From NCBI RefSeq assembly GCF_009725205.1, contig NZ_WNZY01000003.1, forward strand, positions 186,001-250,000: a stretch of DNA of 64,000 nt, written 5' to 3'. This stretch comes from Paenibacillus timonensis (lineage in GTDB: Bacteria; Bacillota; Bacilli; Paenibacillales; Paenibacillaceae). The notes under the pieces were generated by a model. That model was not told where the DNA came from. It made no database searches and worked only from the letters and a program-made list of their open reading frames with translations. The position numbers and the translations under genes were made by a program. Below, piece by piece: positions 1-7,435 of the stretch. The stretch's first letter is position 1. Each line of letters begins with the position of its first letter.

Positions 1-127
1 TTTCCCCTATTTTACCTTGTTTTTCCGTGAATACAAACCAGAGCTGCAAATAGACATCACGTCAGGAAAAAGGTATGATATTTTTAACAATACATAGCCA
101 TTATGAGATGAAAGGACGATCTCCCTC

Positions 128-445
128 ATGAAGTTGATGTTATCCCGGTTTGTCGCCATTATATTGCTGGTTATTCCCGGCATTACGGCGATGATCGGCT
201 TCCTGAAAATCAAAGACTCCCTATTTGATTATATGTCCGCTCACGGTGACGATGCGTTATCCCGCATAACGTTCGACTGGCTAAACTTTGGGCTGGGTGT
301 TGTTCTATTCGCAGCCGGCGCCGGATTTCTGGGTGGCTGGATCTTCTTCAGGGACCGCAAACGGAACTACGTCGGACCTAGATTTCGCAAAAAAGAAGCC
401 TCTGCCGTCAAAGAACCGGAGCCGGCCGGGATCCCGCACGATTAA
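128..445 (+). CDS. DUF2627 family small membrane protein
   Basis: A 105-residue protein with two hydrophobic segments (about residues 5-25 and 50-72) and a basic, Pro-rich cytoplasmic tail. The sequence resembles the DUF2627 family found next to spo0A in Bacillales (YqzF-like), and no biochemical role is known to me. The start has a modest purine-rich site (AAAGGA) about 12 bases upstream. In the ancestral layout this gene lay just beyond the spo0A/metal-efflux block, which supports host chromosome here. It is followed by a bidirectional terminator hairpin. Confidence 0.8.
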   Translation: MKLMLSRFVAIILLVIPGITAMIGFLKIKDSLFDYMSAHGDDALSRITFDWLNFGLGVVLFAAGAGFLGGWIFFRDRKRNYVGPRFRKKEASAVKEPEPAGIPHD

Positions 446-454
446 CCTTAGATG

Positions 455-505
455 GCAAAAAAATAAACCTCTTTCGCCTTAACAGATGGGCGGGAGAGGT
501 TTTCA
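455..505. terminator. Bidirectional rho-independent terminator
   Basis: An inverted repeat pairs AAACCTCT with AGAGGTTT and CGCC with GGGCG around a short loop, flanked by an A-run on the left and a T-run on the right. It sits between the convergent genes at 128-445 (+) and 508-717 (-), so it can serve both. Confidence 0.75.
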
Positions 506-507
506 AC

Positions 508-717
508 TTACTCGTATAAGGCTTCTTTCAGCTTGGTCGACATCCGCGAAGCGTTGTGGGAAGAAGCCCGAAGCAATGCTTTGCGTAATCTGGCATTTTC
601 AGCGGTTACTTGTTCGATTTGATCGATAAGCTCCAACAAAACCTGCCGCTTCTCCTCCTCCAGATGGACCTCCTCCAGCAAACTCCGATAAGCCGCCGAA
701 TCAAATTTCTGGGACAT
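508..717 (-). CDS. Small coiled-coil protein, hypothetical
   Basis: A 69-residue, highly charged, predominantly helical protein. The middle (about residues 12-50) is rich in Glu, Leu and Gln with heptad-like spacing, suggesting a short coiled coil. The ATG has a GGATGA-type ribosome site. I do not recognise the family. It lies 26 bases downstream of the CDF transporter on the same strand and may be cotranscribed with the metal-efflux pair, but nothing in the sequence points to metal binding. Confidence 0.6.
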   Translation of the reverse strand: MSQKFDSAAYRSLLEEVHLEEEKRQVLLELIDQIEQVTAENARLRKALLRASSHNASRMSTKLKEALYE

Positions 718-743
718 GTTTGCTCATCCTTTCTCAGATCGCA

Positions 744-1688
744 TTATACCATAAGCTCCCGATGTCGGATGTGCGTCGTTTCGACCTGAAAGGTGGAATG
801 ACCGATCTGGAACGTTGTCTCTAACACGGAAATAGCTTCTTGAAGCACGGTTTGACTCTGGCTTTCGTCCTCAATCGTCAGATGGCAGCTTAGCGCATCC
901 ATACCCGATGTGATCGTCCAAATATGCAAATCATGTACCTCAACAACGCCAGGTATGCCTTCCAGACACTGTTTAACCTCGCTTTGATCGATCGATGCGG
1001 GCGAACCTTCCATGAGAATATGCACCGATTGGACTAACACGCCCCAAGCACCGCGAAGAATTAACAACGCTACGACAACACTGATGATGGGGTCAAAAAT
1101 GTACCAACCAAATAACGACATCACGATTCCTGCCAAAATCGCTCCGACAGAACCCAAAGCGTCTCCCAAGACGTGTAGGTAGGCACTTTTCAGATTCACA
1201 TTCCCCTTCACATCGCCTTTCTTGAGCAAGGCGGCAGCGCTGGCTAAGTTGGCAAGCAAGCCGATGACCCCGATGACGATCATGGTATTGCTGGAAACGG
1301 TCGGCGGATCAAGCAGGCGCCCGTAGGCCTCCCATATGATAATTCCGGCAATCACGAACAGGGTAACCCCGTTAAGCAGCGCCGCCAATATCTCCAGCCG
1401 GTGGAACCCGTACGTGTTCCGCTTCGAAGCGGGGCGGGCGGCAAACCAAATCGCGAATAAGCTGAGCACCAACGAACTAGCGTCGCTAAGCATATGTCCC
1501 GAGTCGGATAACAAAGCTAAGCTTCCCGTAAACAACCCGCCGCAAAATTCGAGAACAGCAATCGAAGCCGTAATCAACAAAGCGATGAGCAGTCCTTTTT
1601 TATTCCCTGACCGCACGGCATGGTGATCGTGATGGCGGCCGGCATGGTCGTGATGGTGATGCGCGTGAGAATCATGATGATGTTCCAT
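744..1688 (-). CDS. czcD: Cation diffusion facilitator (CzcD/ZitB-type Zn/Cd efflux)
   Basis: A 314-residue transporter exporting divalent metals (Zn, probably Cd/Co) across the cytoplasmic membrane by proton antiport. It starts with a His-rich cytoplasmic tail (residues 1-25, many His pairs) and has six hydrophobic segments between about 38 and 225. The CDF metal-site patterns SDSGHMLSDA and HVLGDALGS hold the paired His/Asp ligands, and the C-terminal cytoplasmic domain ends in a His-containing tail. I chose the ATG at 1688 because GGGAGGGAG lies just upstream; an in-frame start 10 codons earlier overlaps the regulator. It is 13 bases downstream of the ArsR-type repressor gene and is expected to be metal-induced through it. 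Confidence 0.93.
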   Translation of the reverse strand: MEHHHDSHAHHHHDHAGRHHDHHAVRSGNKKGLLIALLITASIAVLEFCGGLFTGSLALLSDSGHMLSDASSLVLSLFAIWFAARPASKRNTYGFHRLEILAALLNGVTLFVIAGIIIWEAYGRLLDPPTVSSNTMIVIGVIGLLANLASAAALLKKGDVKGNVNLKSAYLHVLGDALGSVGAILAGIVMSLFGWYIFDPIISVVVALLILRGAWGVLVQSVHILMEGSPASIDQSEVKQCLEGIPGVVEVHDLHIWTITSGMDALSCHLTIEDESQSQTVLQEAISVLETTFQIGHSTFQVETTHIRHRELMV

Positions 1689-1701
1689 TGAAACTCCCTC
1701 C

Positions 1702-2010
1702 CTAATCGCATTTCGCATGTTGGATTGCCTGGGTCAAGAGCGAGATAACATGGTCGTCGTCGCAGCTGTAATACATCGTATTCGCCTCCCGCCGGAACTT
1801 CACGAGCCGCAAATTACGCAGTAAACTCAGCTGATGGGATACCGCCGATTGTGACAAATTTAGCACGTCCGAGATATGGGTCACGGAACATTCTTCTTCC
1901 GACAGCAAATAAAGAATTTTGATGCGAGTGGGGTCGGATAATGCCTTGAAAATTGTAGACACCTTCTCCAGCGTATCCGGGTTCAGATAGGTGTGGACAT
2001 CTCTCTCCAT
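1702..2010 (-). CDS. czrA: ArsR/SmtB-family metal-sensing repressor (CzrA-like)
   Basis: A 102-residue winged-helix repressor. The recognition region shows the family signature: FKALSDPTRIKIL, an ISDVLNLSQSAVSHQLSLLR helix-turn-helix, and a C-terminal helix with Asp and His residues (DDDHVISLL, IQHAKCD). This arrangement resembles the alpha-5 zinc site of SmtB/CzrA sensors; an arsenic-type Cys pair in the recognition helix is absent. It is cotranscribed with the CDF exporter, so Zn or Cd is the likely signal. The ATG has a GGAGGA site, and a palindromic operator lies upstream. The symbol is inferred from family and context. Confidence 0.88.
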   Translation of the reverse strand: MERDVHTYLNPDTLEKVSTIFKALSDPTRIKILYLLSEEECSVTHISDVLNLSQSAVSHQLSLLRNLRLVKFRREANTMYYSCDDDHVISLLTQAIQHAKCD

Positions 2011-2035
2011 CGGTAGTTCCTCCTCAAAATCAAGT

Positions 2036-2056
2036 ACATGAGCATATGTTCATATA
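2036..2056. promoter_or_regulatory. SmtB/CzrA-type operator palindrome
   Basis: The sequence ATGAGCATATGTTCAT (2038-2053) is a near-perfect inverted repeat centred on CATATG. It matches the imperfect dyads bound by zinc-sensing SmtB/CzrA repressors. It lies 28 bases upstream of the regulator start, in the expected promoter position. Confidence 0.75.
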
Positions 2057-2099
2057 CAGAATAATCCTCAAGGTAGGTTTTGTCAATTGGCTAATAAAA

Positions 2100-2170
2100 A
2101 ATTATCCGCCCAAAATAAAAAACGGCCGCATCCCGGTATACACCGAGAGGGACCGCCTTTCATTCGTATC
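2100..2170 (-). terminator. Ancestral spo0A terminator
   Basis: On the minus strand a hairpin (TCCC...CGGT GTAT ACCG GGA) is followed by GCGGCCG and a T-rich tract (GTTTTTTATTTT). It lies about 80 bases downstream of the displaced spo0A 3' end, so it is probably the original spo0A terminator, now separated from the gene by the insertion. Confidence 0.5.
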
Positions 2171-2246
2171 TGTATAACTACGCAAGTGAACGACCAACGT
2201 TATAAATTCACCAGTCGTTATCACGTTCATTCGTTTCCTTAGACTT

Positions 2247-2480
2247 TCACGACACTTTATGCTCGATCCGAAGCTTATCCGCCACCATGGCAATAAATTC
2301 GCTGTTCGTGGGCTTCGACTTGGCGATGTTGATCGTGTAACCGAACAGATGGCTGATGGAGTCGATGTTGCCGCGCGTCCAGGCGACTTCAATCGCGTGG
2401 CGAATGGCACGCTCGACGCGGGAAGGCGTCGTTTTGAACTTTTCGGCGATGGAGGGGTAGAGCGATTTCGTAATGGCTAT
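2247..2480 (-). pseudogene. spo0A: Displaced original 3' end of spo0A
   Basis: The reverse strand encodes about 77 residues that align without gaps to the last 77 residues of the intact Spo0A at 26548-27351 ([30 protein letters not shown]... to the shared end [10 protein letters not shown]). There are only three or so amino-acid changes, but many synonymous base differences (about four-fifths nucleotide identity by eye). Homology stops at about 2480. An in-frame TTG at 2519 would give a 90-residue product beginning with 13 unrelated residues, but it has no convincing ribosome site. This is interpreted as the host 3' end left behind by integration (2247 to the core at 2362-2387), joined to element-borne spo0A-like DNA (2388-2480). 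Confidence 0.9.
2362..2387. repeat. attL core (26 bp, within displaced spo0A 3' end)
   Basis: This 26-bp stretch (starting TCGATGTTGCCGCGCG) is identical to 26663-26688 and is the longest exact match between the two spo0A copies. It encodes Spo0A residues VAWTRGNID, an extremely conserved part of the DNA-binding domain. Differences resume immediately on both sides, as expected for a strand-exchange core. Confidence 0.8.
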
Positions 2481-2494
2481 TGAGCTGTCAAAAG

Positions 2495-2533
2495 TATCGA
2501 ATGAGTAGCGCAAATCCAAATGTTTATTGGGTT
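2495..2533. repeat. Left inverted arm of the element
   Basis: Two 13-bp motifs, TATCGAATGAGTA (2495-2507) and TGTTTATTGGGTT (2521-2533), recur as exact inverted copies at the right end (26447-26459 and 26417-26429) in mirrored order. They are probably arm-type binding sites for the recombinase or an excisionase. The spacers differ between ends (13 versus 17 bases). Confidence 0.75.
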
Positions 2534-2809
2534 TCGCTGGGATTATTTATAGCTTAAATCCCCTTACTCAAACCATACTTCACGACGAAGAGAGTGTCAA
2601 CCCGATAAATATCTAAGGTCTAAATTGTAAATGAAAAAAGCCAACATCTCTAGTGACTTATCATCACCTGTATAGACCAATGTACAAACAGGAACACAAA
2701 TCCATACTGGCATCTCCTAAGACAGTCGCTACACAGGCTTCTAAAAATGATGTATCTATAGATTTGATGTCACCCGAGCAATGCCCTGTCATTTATACAA
2801 TATAGTGAT
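2534..2809. other. Element left-end noncoding region
   Basis: About 275 bases without a credible gene between the left arm and the DUF6602-like gene. The segment is AT-rich. It contains a GATTATTTATAGC motif (from 2541) resembling GGATATTTATAGC near the right end (around 26488), possibly a further recombination accessory site. I see no clear terminator for the minus-strand cassette. Confidence 0.5.
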
Positions 2810-4105
2810 TCATCTTATCTTTCTCCGTTCTTCTGTATACTTCTTAATCCATCTTTCAAATCTTCCAGTCTTATTCTCCCCAGCAACAAACCTTCCATCA
2901 GGAAGTATTGCAGTTAAAAGTTCGTCCGTCAACAACTCTAGATTACCTTTACTATCTACATATAATATTCCCATTTTATTAAGCCTTGTTATAAACCCAT
3001 CTATTGAGTGCCCATACTTTTCCAAGAAATCTATAAAATCTTGATCATTAAGTGATATATTCACCCCATTGCACAATTCGCTAACAATAATATGTTCTGG
3101 AAGTTCTAATACCCATGGTTCCCAGGACACTGTTTCATCTGAAGTCATTAGTTCATGTTCTGGCAACTCAATATACTTATATTCCCACCCCTTTGAGCTT
3201 CCTGCCGTCGATACCTTACATTTTAGGAACGGATTAAAAACTTCAGTCTCTAGGTCCTCCCCAAAAATCGATGAGGGTAATTCATATTTATATGCTAATC
3301 TAGTCCATATCAGTTCTAGCATCAGTAATATTGGATTTCCGCTTCTCGACCCATATATATCAAGAAACCCGTCTTCAAATAGTTCTCCAGGGTAAGGCAT
3401 CCCATTGAACTTGATTAATGAACTATTCCTGCAAATCAATAAATTCGGAAATCTAGTAGGACCAAACCCCTTTATTGGATTATTAATATCTTGTGATATA
3501 TTTTCAGATAAATACTTAATAAAAGCCCCTCTCAGTTTATACTCTGATGAATATCCGTAATAACCAAATACTATCCTTATGGGTAGTAGTGCTTCTACAA
3601 TTAATGTATGATAAACATACTGTTCATCGACAGATAGTTCTTCAAGTTTTTCATGATCAGGTAATTCCCTCTTGCACACTCCTCTAAAAGCATCCCTAAC
3701 CATACTCAAGCTAACATCAGTAGGTACTGTGACATCAATTACACTTTTTAAATTCTGGTAGGAATCATTTATCTCCTGAGCATATAAATTCTTTTTCACT
3801 TCTACAATTGCAATAACTTGAACAGTATTATATAAGTAATGATCAGTGTAGGGAATACGTTCACCTGCTCCCTCAACAATCATACAATCAATTTGATCAC
3901 TCATTTGATTGTCATCATTGACGATCTTACCCGTAACAACTCTTATATCTAATCCCTTAAAAATAGCTCTTTCTAATATATTCCTTGTTAGACCTTCAAA
4001 CATATCGCCTATCATAGGTCCGTGCTTCAGCATATCATACTTTTTGAGTAGTTCGGTCTCCTTATTTTTTAATTGCAGTAACAAGTCCGCTAGAGTAGTT
4101 ATCAA
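2810..4105 (-). CDS. DUF6602-like putative PD-(D/E)XK nuclease
   Basis: A 431-residue protein. Its first 110 residues match the DUF6602 pattern: a helix with GDMFEGLTR (Glu37), then SDQIDCMIVE (Asp73) and AIVEVKKNL (Glu102-x-Lys104). This is the acidic/acidic/lysine arrangement of PD-(D/E)XK nucleases. The remaining 300 residues are unassigned and lack membrane segments. The start is a TTG at 4105, 9 bases after AAAGGAG. It is the fourth gene of the SIR2-HerA cassette, 194 bases after the dual-nuclease gene. Role inferred: an effector or accessory nuclease of a defence system. Family confidence is moderate and function is unproven. Confidence 0.7.
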   Translation of the reverse strand: MITTLADLLLQLKNKETELLKKYDMLKHGPMIGDMFEGLTRNILERAIFKGLDIRVVTGKIVNDDNQMSDQIDCMIVEGAGERIPYTDHYLYNTVQVIAIVEVKKNLYAQEINDSYQNLKSVIDVTVPTDVSLSMVRDAFRGVCKRELPDHEKLEELSVDEQYVYHTLIVEALLPIRIVFGYYGYSSEYKLRGAFIKYLSENISQDINNPIKGFGPTRFPNLLICRNSSLIKFNGMPYPGELFEDGFLDIYGSRSGNPILLMLELIWTRLAYKYELPSSIFGEDLETEVFNPFLKCKVSTAGSSKGWEYKYIELPEHELMTSDETVSWEPWVLELPEHIIVSELCNGVNISLNDQDFIDFLEKYGHSIDGFITRLNKMGILYVDSKGNLELLTDELLTAILPDGRFVAGENKTGRFERWIKKYTEERRKIR

Positions 4106-4193
4106 GGAATTTAGCTCCTTTTATTAATCTAGAATCTAATATGTTCAAAAATAAAATAATTGCTGTAGAGCTAATTGATATGAAAATAGAAAC

Positions 4194-4361
4194 CTACTCC
4201 CATGCGCGTTTTCGAAATTCGTTATTTTTGATTTCTTGAATTCCTCTCAATAGAGTTCTCAAATATGGATGTGAGTATTTTAGTTTCTCAATAACTGGCC
4301 TATAAGCCCAATCTAAAGTCTTCAATCTTTTGCTTAATAACCTCTTCAGGATTATTTCCAT
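4194..4361 (-). CDS. Possible frameshifted tail or tiny overlapping gene
   Basis: A 55-residue open frame begins inside the 3' end of the dual-nuclease gene in another frame and runs 106 bases beyond its stop. The product is basic and helical (YRPVIEKLKYSHPYL...). Its ribosome site is weak. It may be the true C-terminus of the upstream protein after a programmed or accidental frameshift, or a separate coupled gene. It fills most of the otherwise empty 194-base gap before the next gene. Confidence 0.3.
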   Translation of the reverse strand: MEIILKRLLSKRLKTLDWAYRPVIEKLKYSHPYLRTLLRGIQEIKNNEFRKRAWE

Positions 4362-5250
4362 TCTTCTTAAGCAACAGCATTTGCTCGTAGTCTGAATCAT
4401 CTATAAATATAATTAGCTTGGATTGTGCCATCCACACTTCTCGTTGCGTATGTACAGCTGATTCTTTTGGCCCTTTTCTGGATGAGATAATCCCAAACAT
4501 ACCTGGACCATAAGCTTTTAGATAATTGATCATTTGCAGCACACAATCTTTGGTTACTTTTGCAGAGTAATTCTTGGGATCAACCACTATGAAATCGGCT
4601 CCATATCTATTAGCCATGAATTTCCAAAACCCTGACTCACAATAATTTGCCATGATTATATCTCTTCTGTTTGCCTTTGCAGTGTCAGAAAGTTCTACAA
4701 TTGGCCTCCCTAAGTCTGGACAAAAAAGGTGTTCAAATATGGACGTACAAATCTTTTGATATGAACTCCAATTAGCTCTGCCAGGAATACATGACTTCAA
4801 ACTCTGCATCAACCTATCTTCAATGGTAGCTTCCAAATGTACAGACATAAGTACGTCTCTAAGCTCATAGGACTCAATAGTCTTTAATTGTTGTGAAAAT
4901 AATGCAGCTATTTTATTCAAATCCCAAACCTCAAGCCATTTAAGATCGCTAATTCTGTCCATCTGTAAGGCTGTTAACTCTCCTGGAAATGCCAACACTC
5001 TCTTCTTAGGAGTAGAATTTTGATAAATCAGTAATTGCTTTATCACATCATCAAGTCGACGATCAGAAAAAGTTGAGGCGGCTTTGCATTCAATCAGCAA
5101 GGTTTCCCCGTTTAAGTCTGCTTTTATGTCAGCATGCTCAGCATTAACCTCATGCTGGACATTGCTGAAACTCCCATGATTCCTTATCATTCTAAGTAGC
5201 TCATATTCAAATATAAATCCTTTAACGTGGGAACTCTCGTGAGTGCGCAT
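4300..5250 (-). CDS. Dual PD-(D/E)XK-like nuclease, SIR2-HerA cassette
   Basis: A 316-residue protein with two nuclease-like regions. Residues 8-75 show Glu15, then HADIKADLNG (Asp41) and LLIECKA (Glu54-x-Lys56), a standard PD-(D/E)XK core. Around residues 190-260, RRDIIMANY is followed by FIVVDPKNYS, which resembles a Mrr-type variant core with Asp replacing the second acidic residue. The ATG has AGGGGGGAGCGAG upstream. It lies 73 bases downstream of the HerA-like gene on the same strand. Role inferred: DNA or RNA cleavage by, or regulation of, the HerA/SIR2 complex. No specific family name is certain. The C-terminus may be altered (see 4194-4361). Confidence 0.65.
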   Translation of the reverse strand: MRTHESSHVKGFIFEYELLRMIRNHGSFSNVQHEVNAEHADIKADLNGETLLIECKAASTFSDRRLDDVIKQLLIYQNSTPKKRVLAFPGELTALQMDRISDLKWLEVWDLNKIAALFSQQLKTIESYELRDVLMSVHLEATIEDRLMQSLKSCIPGRANWSSYQKICTSIFEHLFCPDLGRPIVELSDTAKANRRDIIMANYCESGFWKFMANRYGADFIVVDPKNYSAKVTKDCVLQMINYLKAYGPGMFGIISSRKGPKESAVHTQREVWMAQSKLIIFIDDSDYEQMLLLKKNGNNPEEVIKQKIEDFRLGL

Positions 5251-5323
5251 TATTATCTCGCTCCCCCCTGATGCTCTTACTCAAAATGCTTTGTCGTGTT
5301 CTATAACTAAGCAAGATATAGAA

Positions 5324-7435
5324 CTATTGTCTCCAATCATCAGCAATAGTTGACCAATTAAGCTTCCGTTCCTCAAGTCCCACCCATACGTTCCAATAAT
5401 CAGGATCAGAAGACTCTGGTCTTTTTTCCAATGGCAACTCCTTCATCTTAACAAGTACTGGTATTGGGGAAGCCCATCCCATTATAATCGCCTCACCAGC
5501 AGGTAAGCTTGGAAGCTCGGAAAGTAAACCTCCGAGATTATCAGGCACAAGTTTACTGACAAGTTCCTGATCTCTGTCGTTGACTATTCGATGCAAGAGA
5601 AAAGTATTGCACTGGGATAAAACTGTTGGGGACAGCTCTGAAGGTCTTTGAGAAGAAAGAACAAGCCCTAGACCAAATTTACGACCTTCTCTGGCGATCT
5701 TCTCAAATATCTTTCTGCACTCAATACTTGCTGAAGATGACTGATCGTCTGCAATTTCCCGTTTTATAAATGTATGGGCTTCTTCAAGCACAAGAACTGT
5801 TGGAAGTTCTTTTCCCTCGTTAAGCTTTTTATATCTTTGTACTGCTTCAAACACAATTCTTGAAATGACTGCTGCAATTACATGGAGCAAGTCCGAAGGT
5901 ACTAGTGATAAGTCAATAACTGCTACTGGACCGTTTTGAGCTTGATCTTTACCAATATAGGACTCTAACCACTCTTCAAAAGTTAGATCATTCTCAGGCG
6001 CAACAACTTGATTAAAGCGCCTATCGCCAAGCATGGTCCTGATCCTCATTATTAGATACTGAATATTAGTTGCAGCGCCGCCCCCTGCTTCCGCAGCCAA
6101 GGCCTCTAAATACTCAGGAAAATCTCCAATGTTAAATGAAACAGGTGAATCTGCATCAACTCCACTATCTGGGATCGACGCTTCAGTTTGAACTACAGAT
6201 AGAAAGCTTGAAATTTCTTGATAAATATGGGTTAACACTGGTTCACTAAAATCATTAAAATACTCTTTCCTTTTATGATTGTCAATGACTTCCCTACATT
6301 TCCCCTTCAAGCTGTTTAGCCCTGTTTCCCATGTACTCGAGACCCCTAATGTACTCACCATAAGAAAGTAATGTTCACTTTCTTTAAAAATATTCTCAAG
6401 CAGAAGACCACAATTCTGCCTAGCGGGGAATCCTGAATAGCCAGCTGGTCCTTGTCCGATAATTGACCCAAGCTGCAAGAATCTTCCCTTGAAGACTCGA
6501 ATCAACCTTCTTTCAATTGGATCACTTATTGACAGTCCTTCACGAATGCCCTTTAACGCTTGTGAAAGGATAGGTCTTTGCACCTGTGAAGATGCTCGTG
6601 AAAATGCTCCCCATTCATGGCTATTCCATAACCAAGCAGGAACCTTTAATTGTTCAGAAATCACATCTGGTTGAACTTTAAATACACGAGAACCGATATC
6701 AGAGAATGTATTTGAATACTCACCATTAGGATCAAGAATGATAAAACGCGCATTGATGCCTTCACTTTGCTGATCCGTCCCACTAACAGGTAGGATTCCC
6801 AATTCCATTGACTCTTTTCTATCCTTCTTTGCTTCTTCCAAAGACCAACGTATAATTCCTGCGACAGAACAAGATTTTCCACTGCCTGTGTTCCCAAGGA
6901 TAGCTAAATGTCTGCCAAATATCTTATCTGGATCAATACTAACCAGAGCGTTCTCAGCTAAAGGAGCCTTTCCAATTACAACACGTTTGTTGTTACCGCT
7001 TGCCTCTACTATTGATCTTAGTTGCCTTATTGTAGGGATACAAACCTTATCGCCAACAGATGGAAATATTGAGATGCCGCGACGAAGTTCATAGGATTCA
7101 ATATTTTCATTTGATCTACAAAGAGTTCCAAGAGGCACTACTGAAAGCTTTCTAGTCGGAAATGGCAAGTCAATCAAGCCGAAGTCCTTTAATCCTGTTC
7201 TTTTTGGGTACAAGGAGCGCTCTATTCCAATCCATGAAATCAATCCAACTACCGCACCTTGCTCATTTGGTATTAAAATATAGCCGTTTATTCTAGGGAA
7301 CCCCCTTGGGATTCCTGCATTCATAGCAGTAGATTGTGGTGCGTCCGCATCCAAAATAACCTTAAACTCTCGAGGCGAGACTGATTCGACTGTGCCTACG
7401 ACTAGTGACGATAACCCTTCTATTGGAGTGGTCAT
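5324..7435 (-). CDS. herA: HerA-like hexameric ATPase/helicase of SIR2-HerA system
   Basis: A 703-residue ATPase. The N-terminal 120 residues form a beta-rich region like the HAS-barrel. Walker A is GNTGSGKS (181-188), Walker B is TVLVLEEAH (about 546-554), and a sensor region GLVLSSQRPSELS follows near 590. These are hallmarks of the HerA/FtsK-type motor family, which forms hexameric rings on DNA. The start overlaps the SIR2 gene stop by ATGA, so translation is coupled. SIR2-HerA pairs are known antiphage systems in which HerA stimulates NAD+ depletion and, in some, nuclease activity. The assignment as a defence motor is strong; the exact mechanism here is inferred. Confidence 0.9.
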   Translation of the reverse strand: MTTPIEGLSSLVVGTVESVSPREFKVILDADAPQSTAMNAGIPRGFPRINGYILIPNEQGAVVGLISWIGIERSLYPKRTGLKDFGLIDLPFPTRKLSVVPLGTLCRSNENIESYELRRGISIFPSVGDKVCIPTIRQLRSIVEASGNNKRVVIGKAPLAENALVSIDPDKIFGRHLAILGNTGSGKSCSVAGIIRWSLEEAKKDRKESMELGILPVSGTDQQSEGINARFIILDPNGEYSNTFSDIGSRVFKVQPDVISEQLKVPAWLWNSHEWGAFSRASSQVQRPILSQALKGIREGLSISDPIERRLIRVFKGRFLQLGSIIGQGPAGYSGFPARQNCGLLLENIFKESEHYFLMVSTLGVSSTWETGLNSLKGKCREVIDNHKRKEYFNDFSEPVLTHIYQEISSFLSVVQTEASIPDSGVDADSPVSFNIGDFPEYLEALAAEAGGGAATNIQYLIMRIRTMLGDRRFNQVVAPENDLTFEEWLESYIGKDQAQNGPVAVIDLSLVPSDLLHVIAAVISRIVFEAVQRYKKLNEGKELPTVLVLEEAHTFIKREIADDQSSSASIECRKIFEKIAREGRKFGLGLVLSSQRPSELSPTVLSQCNTFLLHRIVNDRDQELVSKLVPDNLGGLLSELPSLPAGEAIIMGWASPIPVLVKMKELPLEKRPESSDPDYWNVWVGLEERKLNWSTIADDWRQ

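Noticed and set aside
4501-4700. Reading the second half of the dual-nuclease protein as a separate gene
   Set aside because: One continuous frame covers both regions and no internal start has a ribosome site.
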